Positions 1 to 9,676 of a stretch of DNA of 10,402 nt are shown in pieces. Position numbers and translations under genes: made by a program. This stretch comes from Pedosphaera sp. (GTDB lineage Bacteria; Verrucomicrobiota; Verrucomicrobiia; Limisphaerales; SIAT01): contig SIAT01000051.1 of NCBI GenBank assembly GCA_009691645.1, forward strand, positions 1 to 10,402, in the 5' to 3' direction. The notes beneath the pieces are model-generated. The model searched no databases. It had not been told where the DNA came from and saw only the letters and a list, made by a program, of their open reading frames with translations. Each line of letters opens with the position of its first letter. Within the stretch, counting starts at the first letter, position 1.

Positions 1-1403
1 GTGTCGTTCCACGAAAGGGTCGAGGGCAGGCCGAGCGCGTGGTAGATGGTCGCGGCGAGGTTCTCCGGCTTCTGCGGATCGCTGGCGGGATAGCCGCCGA
101 TCTTGTCGCTCGAGCCGATGACCGCGCCGCCGCGCACGCCGCCGCCGGCGAGGAAGACCGATTGCACCGCGCCCCAGTGATCGCGCCCGGGCAGCGTGGC
201 GCTCGAGAGGGTGGAAATCTTCGGCGTGCGGCCGAACTCGCCGGCCATCACGATGAGTGTTTGCTCCAGCAGTCCGCGCGATTCCAAGTCGTCCAGCAGC
301 GCGCTCACGGCGCGGTCCATCGGCGGCAGGAGAAAGTTTTTCAGGTTCGGGAAAGCCGCCTCGTGCGTGTCCCACGTCTCGTTGTTGCCCAGATTCACCT
401 GGACGAGGCCGAGGCCGGCCTCCACCAGTTGCCGCGCCATGAGCAGGGACCAGCCGAAGCTGTTGCGCCCGTAACGATCCAGCGAGCGGACATCGGCTTT
501 TTCTAGGCTGAAGGCGTCGCGCACCGCGGTGTTGCCGAGCAGCGAGATGGCGCCGGCGCGATATTTGTCGAAGGCTTCATCGCCCACCGCTTTTTCCAGA
601 GTCGAGACCTGTCGTTCGAGCGAGTCGCGCAGAGTCACGCGGTCCATCAGTCGGCCGTGTTCGAGGCCCGGGGGCAGCGCGAGGTGGGGCGCTTGGAAAA
701 GCAGGTTGGAATCCGTGGTCGGGCCTTTGTTGTGGTGGAACAGATACTCCGGATACGCCCCGTAATGCAGCGGATGATACGGGGACATCTCGAGGAACCA
801 CGGATCCCCCAGTCGCCCCAGCATGCCGCCGAATTGTCCCGGGATGGTGCGCCCCGTGTTGTGGATGATCTTGTCCGGCAGCACCAGCGCCGGCGGCAGA
901 TTGTTGCGCGTCGGCAGGAGGTGGTTGGCCAGCGCCGTGATGCTCGGCCAGTCGGTCGGCTTCGGCCTGTTCGGATCGAACCCCTCCGGCAACGTCGCGC
1001 GGCCGGTGAGCATCATGTAGTGGCTGGCGGAATGGTCGTTGGAAGAATGGGTGAGTGAACGCACCAGCGCCCATTTGTTCGAACGCTTCGCCAGCTCCGG
1101 CAGATGCTCGCAGATGTGCACGCCCGGCGTGCGCGTGGCGATGGTGCCGAATTCGCCGCGGATTTCCTGCGGCGCCTCGGGCTTGGGATCGAAGCTCTCG
1201 TGCTGCGCCAGTCCGCCGGAGAGGAAGATGTAGATGACCGACTTCGCCTTGGGCGCGCGCGATGCGCCCGCTTCCTGTAGTGCGGCGAGATGATTCATCC
1301 CCAACCCGAGCAACCCCACCGCGCCGGCCTGCACGGCCGTGCGGCGGCTGATGCCGCATCCGGCAGGAGAGTGGCCGAACAGTTTGTTTGCAGGCGCGTT
1401 CAT
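1..1403 (-). CDS. DUF1501 family protein with Tat signal, C-terminus cut by window edge
   Basis: 467 codons are visible reading leftward from ATG at 1403, and the frame is still open at base 1, so only a short C-terminal piece is probably missing (full-length relatives are about 470-490 residues). An in-frame TAG four codons upstream fixes the start; no clear Shine-Dalgarno is visible. A twin-arginine motif (SRRTAVQAG, residues 19-27) precedes a hydrophobic stretch (residues 26-36), indicating Tat export. DUF1501 hallmarks in order: GGLAQHESFDPKP near 63-75, WDTHEA at 344-349, GEFGRTPK at 388-395, GRDHWG at 406-411 and LAGGGVRGG at 418-426. These Asp/His positions match the metal-site pattern of the alkaline phosphatase/sulfatase superfamily, to which DUF1501 is related. 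It lies 79 bases after the shorter DUF1501 gene, so it may be the last gene seen of the same transcript. In many relatives this subtype is paired with a DUF1549/DUF1553 gene, which would have to lie beyond the left edge. Substrate unknown. Confidence 0.93.
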   Translation of the reverse strand, partial: MNAPANKLFGHSPAGCGISRRTAVQAGAVGLLGLGMNHLAALQEAGASRAPKAKSVIYIFLSGGLAQHESFDPKPEAPQEIRGEFGTIATRTPGVHICEHLPELAKRSNKWALVRSLTHSSNDHSASHYMMLTGRATLPEGFDPNRPKPTDWPSITALANHLLPTRNNLPPALVLPDKIIHNTGRTIPGQFGGMLGRLGDPWFLEMSPYHPLHYGAYPEYLFHHNKGPTTDSNLLFQAPHLALPPGLEHGRLMDRVTLRDSLERQVSTLEKAVGDEAFDKYRAGAISLLGNTAVRDAFSLEKADVRSLDRYGRNSFGWSLLMARQLVEAGLGLVQVNLGNNETWDTHEAAFPNLKNFLLPPMDRAVSALLDDLESRGLLEQTLIVMAGEFGRTPKISTLSSATLPGRDHWGAVQSVFLAGGGVRGGAVIGSSDKIGGYPASDPQKPENLAATIYHALGLPSTLSWND

Positions 1404-1482
1404 AGGTTGATGGAGCTAAAATCGGACGCACGCCGCCACGCACTTCTTCACGGCGCCGCCGAGGGACTTCATTCCCGCGAAG

Positions 1483-2610
1483 CTAACCGTACAGGTCGAG
1501 CGGCGCGAGCTTGAAGTCGGGGAAAACCGTCGCGAGATCGCCCGCCTTGTGACGGCGCAGAACCGGCGCGAGCACATCGCGGTAATTCGTCGTCACCGGC
1601 AAATCGCCAGGGCCTTCGAGCACGTCGCGCGTGAGGCCGGGCCATCTGCCAAGCACGCGGCCGCCCTTCGCGCCGCCGCCGAGCACGAGCATCGCGCTGG
1701 CGCGGCCGTGGTCGGTGCCGAACGCCGAGTTCTCCTCCACGCGCCGGCCGAACTCGGTCATCACTACCACCGTCGTCGTCGCCATCAACGGGCCGAGGTC
1801 GCGATAAAAAGCGGAGAGCCCCTTGTTCAGCTTCACGATTTCCGGGTCCATCACCGTGCCTTGGCTCAAGTGCGAATCCCAGCCGTTCAAATCCACCGAG
1901 GCCGCCTCCAACCCGACGCGCGCCTTGACGAGTTGGGCGACTTGGCGAAGTCCCTGCGAGAAGTAATCGCCGGCGTATTCCGCGCCGTGCGCGGGCTTGT
2001 AATCCGTGGCGCGCAGTTCGTCGATGCGCCGCAGCGCCGCGAGCGTGTCGCGTCCGGCGATCCCGAGCGCGCCGGGGTTCGCGGTGTAGAGGTCGCCGAG
2101 CTGTTCGATGAATTTCGCCGGGGCGTCGAGCGAGAAATCCTTCAGTGAAGTCATCGCCGTCGCAGCGGGCGCGCCTCGCAGACACTCGGGCAACGAGCGA
2201 CCCAGCGCGATGGCCGAGAGCGGACCGGCGGCCGCCCCTTTGCGGTGGCGCAGGAAACGCCCGAGCCAGCCGCCCGCGGCCAGCCCGCCGTGCTCCATCA
2301 AATCCTGCGCTTCGAAATGCGAGCGCGTCGTGTCCTCGCTGCCGACGGCGTGGATGACCGCGAGCGCGCCATCCTTCCACGCCGGCTCGAGATCGCGCAG
2401 CAACGGGTTGAGGCCGTAGAACCCGTCGAGCTTCACCGCGTCGGCGGGCTTGATGGCGATGCGCGGCCGCGCGCGGTGATAACCGTCGTCCGCGAGCGGC
2501 GGGACGAGGCTGAGGCCGTCCGCGCCGCCGCGAAGAAAAACGACAATCAACGCGCGTTGTGCGTCACCGTTGCCGGTCAGGAATGTCTGCGTTGTCTTCG
2601 GCTGGGCCAT
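1483..2610 (-). CDS. Short DUF1501 family protein, partner of DUF1800, lacking a signal peptide
   Basis: This 375-residue protein belongs to the DUF1501 subtype that accompanies DUF1800. It opens with a core strand (ALIVVFLRGGADG, residues 20-32) where the longer paralogs read GGPTHLD or GGLAQHE. Further motifs are SRSH-type THR segment TTRSHFEAQD (94-103), LNGWDSH (241-247), TEFGRRV (285-291), GTDHGRA (298-304) and LGGGAKGG (310-317). These align with the metal-site blocks of the superfamily, although GEFGRTP is altered to TEFGRRV. Oddly, only about 19 polar residues precede the first core strand, so there is no Tat or Sec signal. A longer start is excluded because the in-frame codon four upstream is the TAA that ends the DUF1800 gene. 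The gap to DUF1800 is 9 bases, and AAGG overlapping that stop codon is a weak Shine-Dalgarno, so translation is probably coupled. The protein might be exported bound to its Tat-signal-bearing DUF1800 partner, or stay in the cytoplasm; this is inference. Confidence 0.93.
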   Translation of the reverse strand: MAQPKTTQTFLTGNGDAQRALIVVFLRGGADGLSLVPPLADDGYHRARPRIAIKPADAVKLDGFYGLNPLLRDLEPAWKDGALAVIHAVGSEDTTRSHFEAQDLMEHGGLAAGGWLGRFLRHRKGAAAGPLSAIALGRSLPECLRGAPAATAMTSLKDFSLDAPAKFIEQLGDLYTANPGALGIAGRDTLAALRRIDELRATDYKPAHGAEYAGDYFSQGLRQVAQLVKARVGLEAASVDLNGWDSHLSQGTVMDPEIVKLNKGLSAFYRDLGPLMATTTVVVMTEFGRRVEENSAFGTDHGRASAMLVLGGGAKGGRVLGRWPGLTRDVLEGPGDLPVTTNYRDVLAPVLRRHKAGDLATVFPDFKLAPLDLYG

Positions 2611-2619
2611 TTCAAAACC

Positions 2620-4131
2620 TTAAAATCTCTGGAAAGCCGGCGACGCGAGCGCCAGCGAGAGTGGCGCGCCGGATTCAGTGGAGGCCCGCAGTTCCTCCTC
2701 CGAAGGCTTTCGCCCGAGCAAGTGCGCGAGCAGACCCGCCTCGCCGTCGGCGCGCAGTTTGAGCGCTTTCGTGTCGAGCTTCGTGCCTTTGATTTTATTC
2801 TCGCCGAACGCCACGGCGAAGTTCCAGCGCCAAAGCAGCGTGCCCATCCACGGCGCGGCTTCCTCGGGATAACCGTCGGGCGTCGGATACTGGAACGGCG
2901 CGTGGCCCATGCGATCGAGGAACTCGGTGAGCGGCCGGCGCGCGTCGGTCTCGGCGCCGGTGGCGCGCAGGGCGGAGGTGATGAAGTGGAACGGGCGCTT
3001 GAACTTGCCGCCGCGCGCGGCGAGGAACTCCGGCGTGGCGAAGAGCGCGCGCAGCGTGTCGCGCAGGTTGCCGGAGCTTTTCAGGAACGCCTCGGCCACC
3101 GCAGCGACGGCGGCGGCGGGCGCTTCTTCGGCGATGAAACGGCGGCACAGTTTTGTCGCCAGATACTTCGCAGTCGCCGGATGGAGTGCGATGATGTCGA
3201 GGACGAGATCGAGCTCGCCGGAGCCGAGGCGTTCCTGTTCTTCGCGGCTGAGATTGGGTGGGATCGCGGGGATGTGCTGGTCGAGGACGGTCTTCGCTTC
3301 TTTGTCGTGCAGATGGGGGTTGAACTCGACTTTGCCGAGGCGGAACTTCGATTCCTTTGTGCCGCGCACGGTCCAACCGGTGAGGCAGCGGGCGACTTCC
3401 ATCACGTCCTGCTGCGAATAGCCGCCGTGCACGCCGAGCGTGTGCAGTTCGAGCAGTTCGCGCGCGTAATTTTCATTCGGCTTCTCGTCGGCATTGCGGC
3501 GGCGGTTCGCGCGGCCGTCGAGATACCAGAGCATCGCGGGGCTGAGAGCCGAGGCGCGGAGCATGGCGGGGAAATGGCCGAAGGCGTGGCGGCGAATGAC
3601 ATCGCGGTCATCGGCCGTCTTCAGCCAACGGCAATCGCCTTTCGAAGGCGCGATGTTGAAGTGGTCGGTCCAGAATTGGACCATCACTTCGAAAAGCTGG
3701 CGTTCGCTGAACACCGCGCGGAGCAACGCGCCGCGGGTCAATTCCTCGAGCAACAGCCGTTCCTTGTACTCGAAGAGTTCACCTACGGAGCCATCGAGTG
3801 TCTCGCAGCGGCGCACGGCCCAGCGGGCGAGCTTGTCGGGGATACGGTCGGGGTCGAGCTGCTCCTCGATGTACGCGGCGACGGCTTCGGCTTCGGTCGC
3901 GCCCAATTTGCGCACGCGCGAATAATCGCCGGGGCGCGCGCCGAACGAGAGGCGGTTGATGCAATGGCTGACGAGATCGATGGCTGCCGATTGCGGCGGC
4001 TGGAACGGGCTGTCGGGCGACGCGGGCTTCAGGAACGGCAGCAGGTCGCTCGGCGCGCGGTTGCAACCGGCCGTGGCCGCGAGTGCGGCGGCGCTGCCGG
4101 CTTGGAGGAACTTGCGGCGCGAGACGTTCAT
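2620..4131 (-). CDS. DUF1800 family protein, predicted Tat-exported lipoprotein
   Basis: This 503-residue protein has a short twin-arginine signal (SRRKFLQAG, residues 4-12). It is followed by an Ala-rich hydrophobic run ending in a lipobox-like ATAGC with Cys23, so it is predicted to be a Tat-dependent lipoprotein. DUF1800 landmarks follow in order: HCINRLSFGARPGD (56-69), VQFWTDHFNI (151-160), the family-defining ENYARELLELHTLGVHGGYS (220-239) leading into VARCLTGWTV (246-255), HDKEAKTVL (275-283), LHPATAKYLATKLCRRFI (316-333) and PTPDGYPEE (416-424). The C-terminal LASPAFQRF resembles the usual family ending. The length is normal. The start codon lies 4 bases after the stop of the membrane-protein gene and the stop lies 9 bases before the DUF1501 gene. 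The DUF1800-DUF1501 pair is recurrent in many phyla; its biochemical role is not established. DUF1800 proteins are often found in organisms that degrade polymers. Only the family assignment is firm. Confidence 0.95.
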   Translation of the reverse strand: MNVSRRKFLQAGSAAALAATAGCNRAPSDLLPFLKPASPDSPFQPPQSAAIDLVSHCINRLSFGARPGDYSRVRKLGATEAEAVAAYIEEQLDPDRIPDKLARWAVRRCETLDGSVGELFEYKERLLLEELTRGALLRAVFSERQLFEVMVQFWTDHFNIAPSKGDCRWLKTADDRDVIRRHAFGHFPAMLRASALSPAMLWYLDGRANRRRNADEKPNENYARELLELHTLGVHGGYSQQDVMEVARCLTGWTVRGTKESKFRLGKVEFNPHLHDKEAKTVLDQHIPAIPPNLSREEQERLGSGELDLVLDIIALHPATAKYLATKLCRRFIAEEAPAAAVAAVAEAFLKSSGNLRDTLRALFATPEFLAARGGKFKRPFHFITSALRATGAETDARRPLTEFLDRMGHAPFQYPTPDGYPEEAAPWMGTLLWRWNFAVAFGENKIKGTKLDTKALKLRADGEAGLLAHLLGRKPSEEELRASTESGAPLSLALASPAFQRF

Positions 4132-4135
4132 CCGT

Positions 4136-4702
4136 TCATTTTGGGAGGAGCGGCGGTTCGTTGGATTCGATGACCGGCGGCAAGACCACCGTCGGCGCGG
4201 TGGGCATGGACGCCGGTTGCGGCTGCTTCTGTTTGCGGCAACTTCCCACCACCGCGCCGGTGCCGCTGATCAGCACCCACGGGATCAGGAAAAACTGGCC
4301 GAAGAACGGCAGCAGGAACGTGAGCGCGAGCACCGAGCCGCCGCGCAACACGCGCCGCCACGGCTGCGCGTCGTCCGTGGGCGAAGGCAGGCCGCGGCCG
4401 ATGCGCTGGGCGAGCCCCGCCGAGCCGAAGAGGCCGAGGAGAAGCGGTACGAGCGCGATGGCTGCACCGAGCAGTTTCACGGCGGGGTTTGGCACCTTGG
4501 AACTGATGACGATGCCGAGGAACAGCAACGGCGCAAAGACAGCGGCCCCCACCAGCGTGGTGCGGATGGGGCGGCTGTACTTCTCCTCCGCCCGGCCGAT
4601 GGCCGCCGGAAAGAGCGCCATCGCCGCGAGCCAGAAGACGACGAACATCAACAGCAGGCCGATCACCAGCAGGAAAACCGCCAACACATCCGCCATGATC
4701 AT
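4136..4702 (-). CDS. Small integral membrane protein of unknown function, four predicted helices
   Basis: I do not recognise a family. The reading frame is open from 4867, but residues before the hydrophobic part are polar and uncharacteristic, so I place the start at ATG 4702, giving 188 residues. GAAGG ten bases upstream is a possible Shine-Dalgarno; ATG 4696 is an alternative two codons in. Four hydrophobic segments are visible: about residues 4-33 (MADVLAVFLLVIGLLLMFVV and onward), 48-66, 73-95 and 115-138. They are followed by a cysteine, a basic KQKQ stretch and a proline-rich tail of about 35 residues. A short soluble loop (residues 96-114, RIGRGLPSPTDDAQPWRRV) precedes the last helix. 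Its stop is 4 bases from the DUF1800 start and it is first in the leftward gene set, so it is probably co-transcribed with DUF1800 and DUF1501. A membrane-anchoring or transport role is conceivable but unsupported by any motif. Confidence 0.78.
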   Translation of the reverse strand: MIMADVLAVFLLVIGLLLMFVVFWLAAMALFPAAIGRAEEKYSRPIRTTLVGAAVFAPLLFLGIVISSKVPNPAVKLLGAAIALVPLLLGLFGSAGLAQRIGRGLPSPTDDAQPWRRVLRGGSVLALTFLLPFFGQFFLIPWVLISGTGAVVGSCRKQKQPQPASMPTAPTVVLPPVIESNEPPLLPK

Positions 4703-4723
4703 AAGAACAGAGCCTTCGGGTTG

Positions 4724-4739
4724 GGTTGCGCGGGCAACC
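4724..4739 (-). other. Short perfect hairpin in the leader of the leftward gene set
   Basis: GGTTGC and GCAACC form a perfect 6-base-pair stem around a four-base loop (CCGC on the minus strand). It sits 21 bases upstream of the membrane-protein ATG at 4702 and about 20 bases downstream of the predicted -10 box, so it would be within the 5' untranslated leader. No U-tract follows it on the minus strand, so it is not a terminator in that direction. A stem this short can arise by chance. Confidence 0.4.
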
Positions 4740-4756
4740 TTTAGTTGATGAGGCTG

Positions 4757-4785
4757 ACGATACGGGGCGGCCACGGCATTTTCAA
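4757..4785 (-). promoter_or_regulatory. Candidate sigma70-type promoter for the leftward gene set
   Basis: Read on the minus strand, TTGAAA at 4785-4780 (five of six against the -35 consensus TTGACA) is followed after exactly 17 bases by TATCGT at 4762-4757 (four of six against TATAAT). Initiation would fall near 4750, giving a leader of about 48 bases before ATG 4702. Position and spacing fit the membrane protein-DUF1800-DUF1501 operon well. The match was found by eye, and sigma factor preferences of the host are unknown. Confidence 0.42.
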
Positions 4786-4947
4786 GTTCATCGTCGTGAA
4801 TCCCCGCCACAGACCCACGGAGGCGCGGAGTTTGAAAAAGCCGTGTCTCTGCACCTGAGAAGGGCAAAAGACTCGCGGAACCGTCGGCGAGGCAAGATAA
4901 CCACTTGGCGAGGCTCTCTCAAATCGGAGGGGCGGGGTGTAACCTTG

Positions 4948-4981
4948 CGGTGGCTGGAAGCGTCTTTTTTTCCAGCCGCCG
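4948..4981. repeat. Imperfect inverted repeat with T-rich loop
   Basis: The left arm at 4948-4959 (CGGTGGCTGGAA) pairs with the right arm at 4970-4981 (TTCCAGCCGCCG). This gives twelve pairs with a single G-T wobble position, around a 10-base loop GCGTCTTTTT. No T-run follows the right arm and the T-run lies inside the loop, so it does not look like an ordinary rho-independent terminator. It lies midway between the two divergent transcription units. It could be a binding site for a dimeric protein, a transcript barrier, or a member of a dispersed palindromic repeat family. Confidence 0.5.
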
Positions 4982-5079
4982 GCCCTCTGGAGGGGAGGGC
5001 GTAAAATAAGAATTGGCTTTGAAGTGGGGTTCGGGCAGTTTCGTCTGACCCAGAGCAATAGAGTAATCGGCTCGTTGAA

Positions 5080-5083
5080 GAGG
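5080..5083 (+). promoter_or_regulatory. Shine-Dalgarno of the rightward DUF1501 gene
   Basis: GAGG within AAGAGGA lies seven bases upstream of ATG 5091. It is one of the clearer ribosome binding sites in the window and supports that start codon. Confidence 0.7.
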
Positions 5084-5090
5084 AAAACTT

Positions 5091-6488
5091 ATGAACATCG
5101 AAGAGCATCGTCCGCAACCGCAGGATTTCTTTCAAACCCGCCGCGGCTTCCTGAATCGCTTCGGCATGGGTTTCGCCGGCCTCGGCATGGCGTCGCTGCT
5201 CGGGGAGAGTCTCGCCGGCCGCGCCCACGCTGCCTCGTCCAGTCCGCTGGCCCCTCGCAAGCCGCACTTCGCGGCCAAGGCCAAGCACGTCATCCACATC
5301 TTCGCGCAGGGCGGCCCGACGCACCTCGATACGTGGGATCCGAAGCCGGGCATGGCCAAGTACGCCGACCAGAAGGTGGACCTGATCGGCGGCACGCCGT
5401 TGCCGTCGCCGTTCAAGTTCACCAAGATGGGCAAGAGCGGCGTCGAGGTCAGCGAGATTTTCCCGCAACTCGGCAAGCACATCGACGATCTGGCGGTTGT
5501 CCGCTCCATGCACACGGACATCCCTTCGCACGAGTTCGCCACAGTGCTGATGAACACCGGCTCCGGCCGGCTTGTGAAGCCTTCGCTCGGTTCGTGGGTG
5601 CTTTACGGCCTCGGCACTGAGAACCAGAATCTGCCCGGCTTCGTCGCCCTCGGCGCGGGTCTCGGCGGTTCGCAGAATTATCGCTCGGCCTTTTTGCCGG
5701 GCGCCTATCAGGGCACGCCCGTCCAGCAGGCTGGCGGCAACATCGAGAAGGTCATCCAGAACATCCGCAACTACCACCTGCCGCTGGCCGAACAGCGTGA
5801 GCAGTTGGACTTGCTGCAGAAGCTCAACGAGAAGCACGCCGAGAATCTCAAGCGCGAGTCGGAGCTCGAGGCGCGCATCCAGTCGTACGAGCTGGCTTTC
5901 AAGATGCAGACCGAGGCCACGGACGCCTTCGACATCAGCAAGGAATCGGAGGCCACCCGCGCTCTTTACGGCGACACGCCGATGGCGCGTCAGATGCTCA
6001 CCGCCCGCCGTCTCGTCGAGAAGGGCGTGCGTTTCGTGCAGGTCTGGCACGGTGGTTGGGATCACCACTCGAACATCGCCCAGAGCGCCCGCCGCAAGGC
6101 CGGTGAAGTGGATCAGCCGATCGCCGGCCTCATCGCCGATCTCAAGCAGCGCGGCATGCTCGATGACACGTTGATTGTCTGGAGCGGCGAGTTCGGCCGC
6201 ACCCCGCGCCACGACCGTGGCGGCCGTGCTGAGCCGGGTCGTGATCACCACAACCGCGGTTTCAGTTGCTGGCTCGCCGGCGGCGGCGTCAAGGGCGGCA
6301 CCATCCACGGCGCGACCGACGAGTTCGGCTACAACGCCGTGCAGGACAAGGTGCACGTGCACGATTTGCACGCGACCATCCTCGCGCTGCTCGGTTTCGA
6401 CCACGAGAAGCTGACCTACCGTTATAACGGCCGTGATTTCCGCCTCACCGATGTGTACGGCAACGTGGTCAAGAACATCATCGCCTAA
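5091..6488 (+). CDS. DUF1501 family protein with Tat signal, partner of the cytochrome/DUF1549/DUF1553 protein
   Basis: This 465-residue protein has a long Tat signal: TRRGFLNRFG (16-25), then a Gly/Ala-rich hydrophobic core and a probable cleavage site after AHA (45-47). DUF1501 blocks in order: HVIHIFAQGGPTHLDTWDPK (66-85), SHEFATVLMNTG (146-157), WHGGWDHHSN (319-328), WSGEFGRTPRHD (364-375), PGRDHHNRGFS (382-392), LAGGGVKGG (395-403) and the terminal YNGRDFRLTDVYG (445-457). The conserved Asp/His residues match metal-site positions of the alkaline phosphatase/sulfatase superfamily, but catalysis has not been shown for this group as far as I know. Residues 231-275 are charged and heptad-like and could form a helical hairpin or coiled coil. 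It is first of a two-gene rightward unit; its stop is 84 bases from the next ATG, across a conspicuous double hairpin. DUF1501 and DUF1549/DUF1553 genes are recurrent neighbours in Planctomycetota and Verrucomicrobiota. Confidence 0.95.
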   Translation: MNIEEHRPQPQDFFQTRRGFLNRFGMGFAGLGMASLLGESLAGRAHAASSSPLAPRKPHFAAKAKHVIHIFAQGGPTHLDTWDPKPGMAKYADQKVDLIGGTPLPSPFKFTKMGKSGVEVSEIFPQLGKHIDDLAVVRSMHTDIPSHEFATVLMNTGSGRLVKPSLGSWVLYGLGTENQNLPGFVALGAGLGGSQNYRSAFLPGAYQGTPVQQAGGNIEKVIQNIRNYHLPLAEQREQLDLLQKLNEKHAENLKRESELEARIQSYELAFKMQTEATDAFDISKESEATRALYGDTPMARQMLTARRLVEKGVRFVQVWHGGWDHHSNIAQSARRKAGEVDQPIAGLIADLKQRGMLDDTLIVWSGEFGRTPRHDRGGRAEPGRDHHNRGFSCWLAGGGVKGGTIHGATDEFGYNAVQDKVHVHDLHATILALLGFDHEKLTYRYNGRDFRLTDVYGNVVKNIIA

Positions 6489-6497
6489 CGGCATCCC

Positions 6498-6550
6498 GCG
6501 GAGGCAAATGACTTGTGCGAATCGGTTTGCCTCCGCAGGCAAACCGATTC
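6498..6550 (+). promoter_or_regulatory. Two mutually exclusive hairpins between the DUF1501 gene and its partner
   Basis: Hairpin A pairs 6498-6508 (GCGGAGGCAAA) with 6526-6536 (TTTGCCTCCGC): 11 perfect pairs and a 17-base loop. Hairpin B pairs 6519-6532 (GAATCGGTTTGCCT) with 6537-6550 (AGGCAAACCGATTC): 14 perfect pairs around a CCGC tetraloop. Both need the segment 6526-6532, so they cannot form together. Hairpin B ends eight bases before the GGAG ribosome binding site of the downstream gene. No T-run follows B, so it is not a standard rho-independent terminator. Possible roles are a translation or attenuation switch, an RNA-processing or 3'-end-stabilising element that sets the ratio of the two proteins, or a REP-like dispersed palindrome inserted between the genes. 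Confidence 0.6.
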
Positions 6551-6558
6551 CTGTTTCC

Positions 6559-6562
6559 GGAG
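6559..6562 (+). promoter_or_regulatory. Shine-Dalgarno of the cytochrome/DUF1549/DUF1553 gene
   Basis: GGAG lies ten bases upstream of ATG 6573. It decides the start: the frame is open back to ATG 6513, but that start would make the hairpin arms coding and bury the signal peptide behind a 20-residue arginine-containing extension. Confidence 0.65.
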
Positions 6563-6572
6563 ACAAAAGATT

Positions 6573-9560
<2,988 letters not shown>

Positions 9561-9597
9561 TCTGACGAACCCCGAGCGGGTCGTTCAATCGCTCAAC

Positions 9598-9632
9598 AAA
9601 AAGAGACGGCTTCGCGCCGTCTCTTTTCTTTT
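9598..9632. terminator. Bidirectional rho-independent terminator
   Basis: AAAAGAGACGGC (9599-9610) and GCCGTCTCTTTT (9616-9627) form a perfect 12-base-pair stem with a five-base loop TTCGC. On the plus strand it is followed by a C then TTTT; on the minus strand five Ts follow (complement of 9598-9602). It lies between convergent genes, 37 bases after the DUF1549/DUF1553 stop and 44 bases after the sulfatase stop, so it can end both transcripts. Confidence 0.9.
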
Positions 9633-9676
9633 CCACTGACGACGTTCAACGCGCCTGCGATCTCTCCATCGTCGGC

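Larger units (their letters stand above)
4703..5090. other. Divergent intergenic region, 388 bases
   Basis: This stretch separates the leftward DUF1800/DUF1501 set from the rightward DUF1501-DUF1549/DUF1553 pair and should hold both promoters. It contains a good leftward promoter candidate (4757-4785), a short hairpin (4724-4739), a longer imperfect hairpin (4948-4981) and the rightward ribosome binding site. A -10-like TAAAAT at 5002-5007 points rightward but has no matching -35 at normal spacing. Open frames cross the region on both strands (for example 4741-5058 on the minus strand), but they lack recognisable domains and I do not regard them as genes. The segment around 4806-4829 (ACAGACCCACGGAGGCGCGG and neighbours) looks like low-complexity dispersed intergenic sequence rather than coding sequence. 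Confidence 0.7.

Noticed and set aside
577..1443. Minus-strand open frame of 288 codons
   Set aside because: It is in a different frame of the same strand as the leftmost DUF1501 gene, whose motifs account for this region.
2245..4173. Long plus-strand open frame of 642 codons
   Set aside because: It lies antisense to the DUF1800 gene, is Arg/Ala/Glu-rich with no recognisable domain, and the minus-strand frame shows clear DUF1800 motifs.
4703..4867. N-terminal extension of the membrane protein to ATG 4867
   Set aside because: The extra 55 residues are polar, cover the predicted promoter and leader hairpin, and would put a long odd tail before the first helix; ATG 4702 with GAAGG upstream fits better.
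4741..5058. Minus-strand 105-codon open frame in the divergent intergenic region
   Set aside because: No domain, no supporting ribosome binding site, and it overlaps the predicted promoter and the hairpin at 4948-4981.
6519..6550. Hairpin B as a rho-independent terminator
   Set aside because: The 14-base-pair stem is followed by CTGTTTCCGG, not a T-run, and the two flanking genes are expected to be expressed together.
6513..6572. Upstream start for the cytochrome/DUF1549/DUF1553 gene at 6513
   Set aside because: It would translate the hairpin arms and displace the signal peptide; GGAG at 6559-6562 supports ATG 6573.
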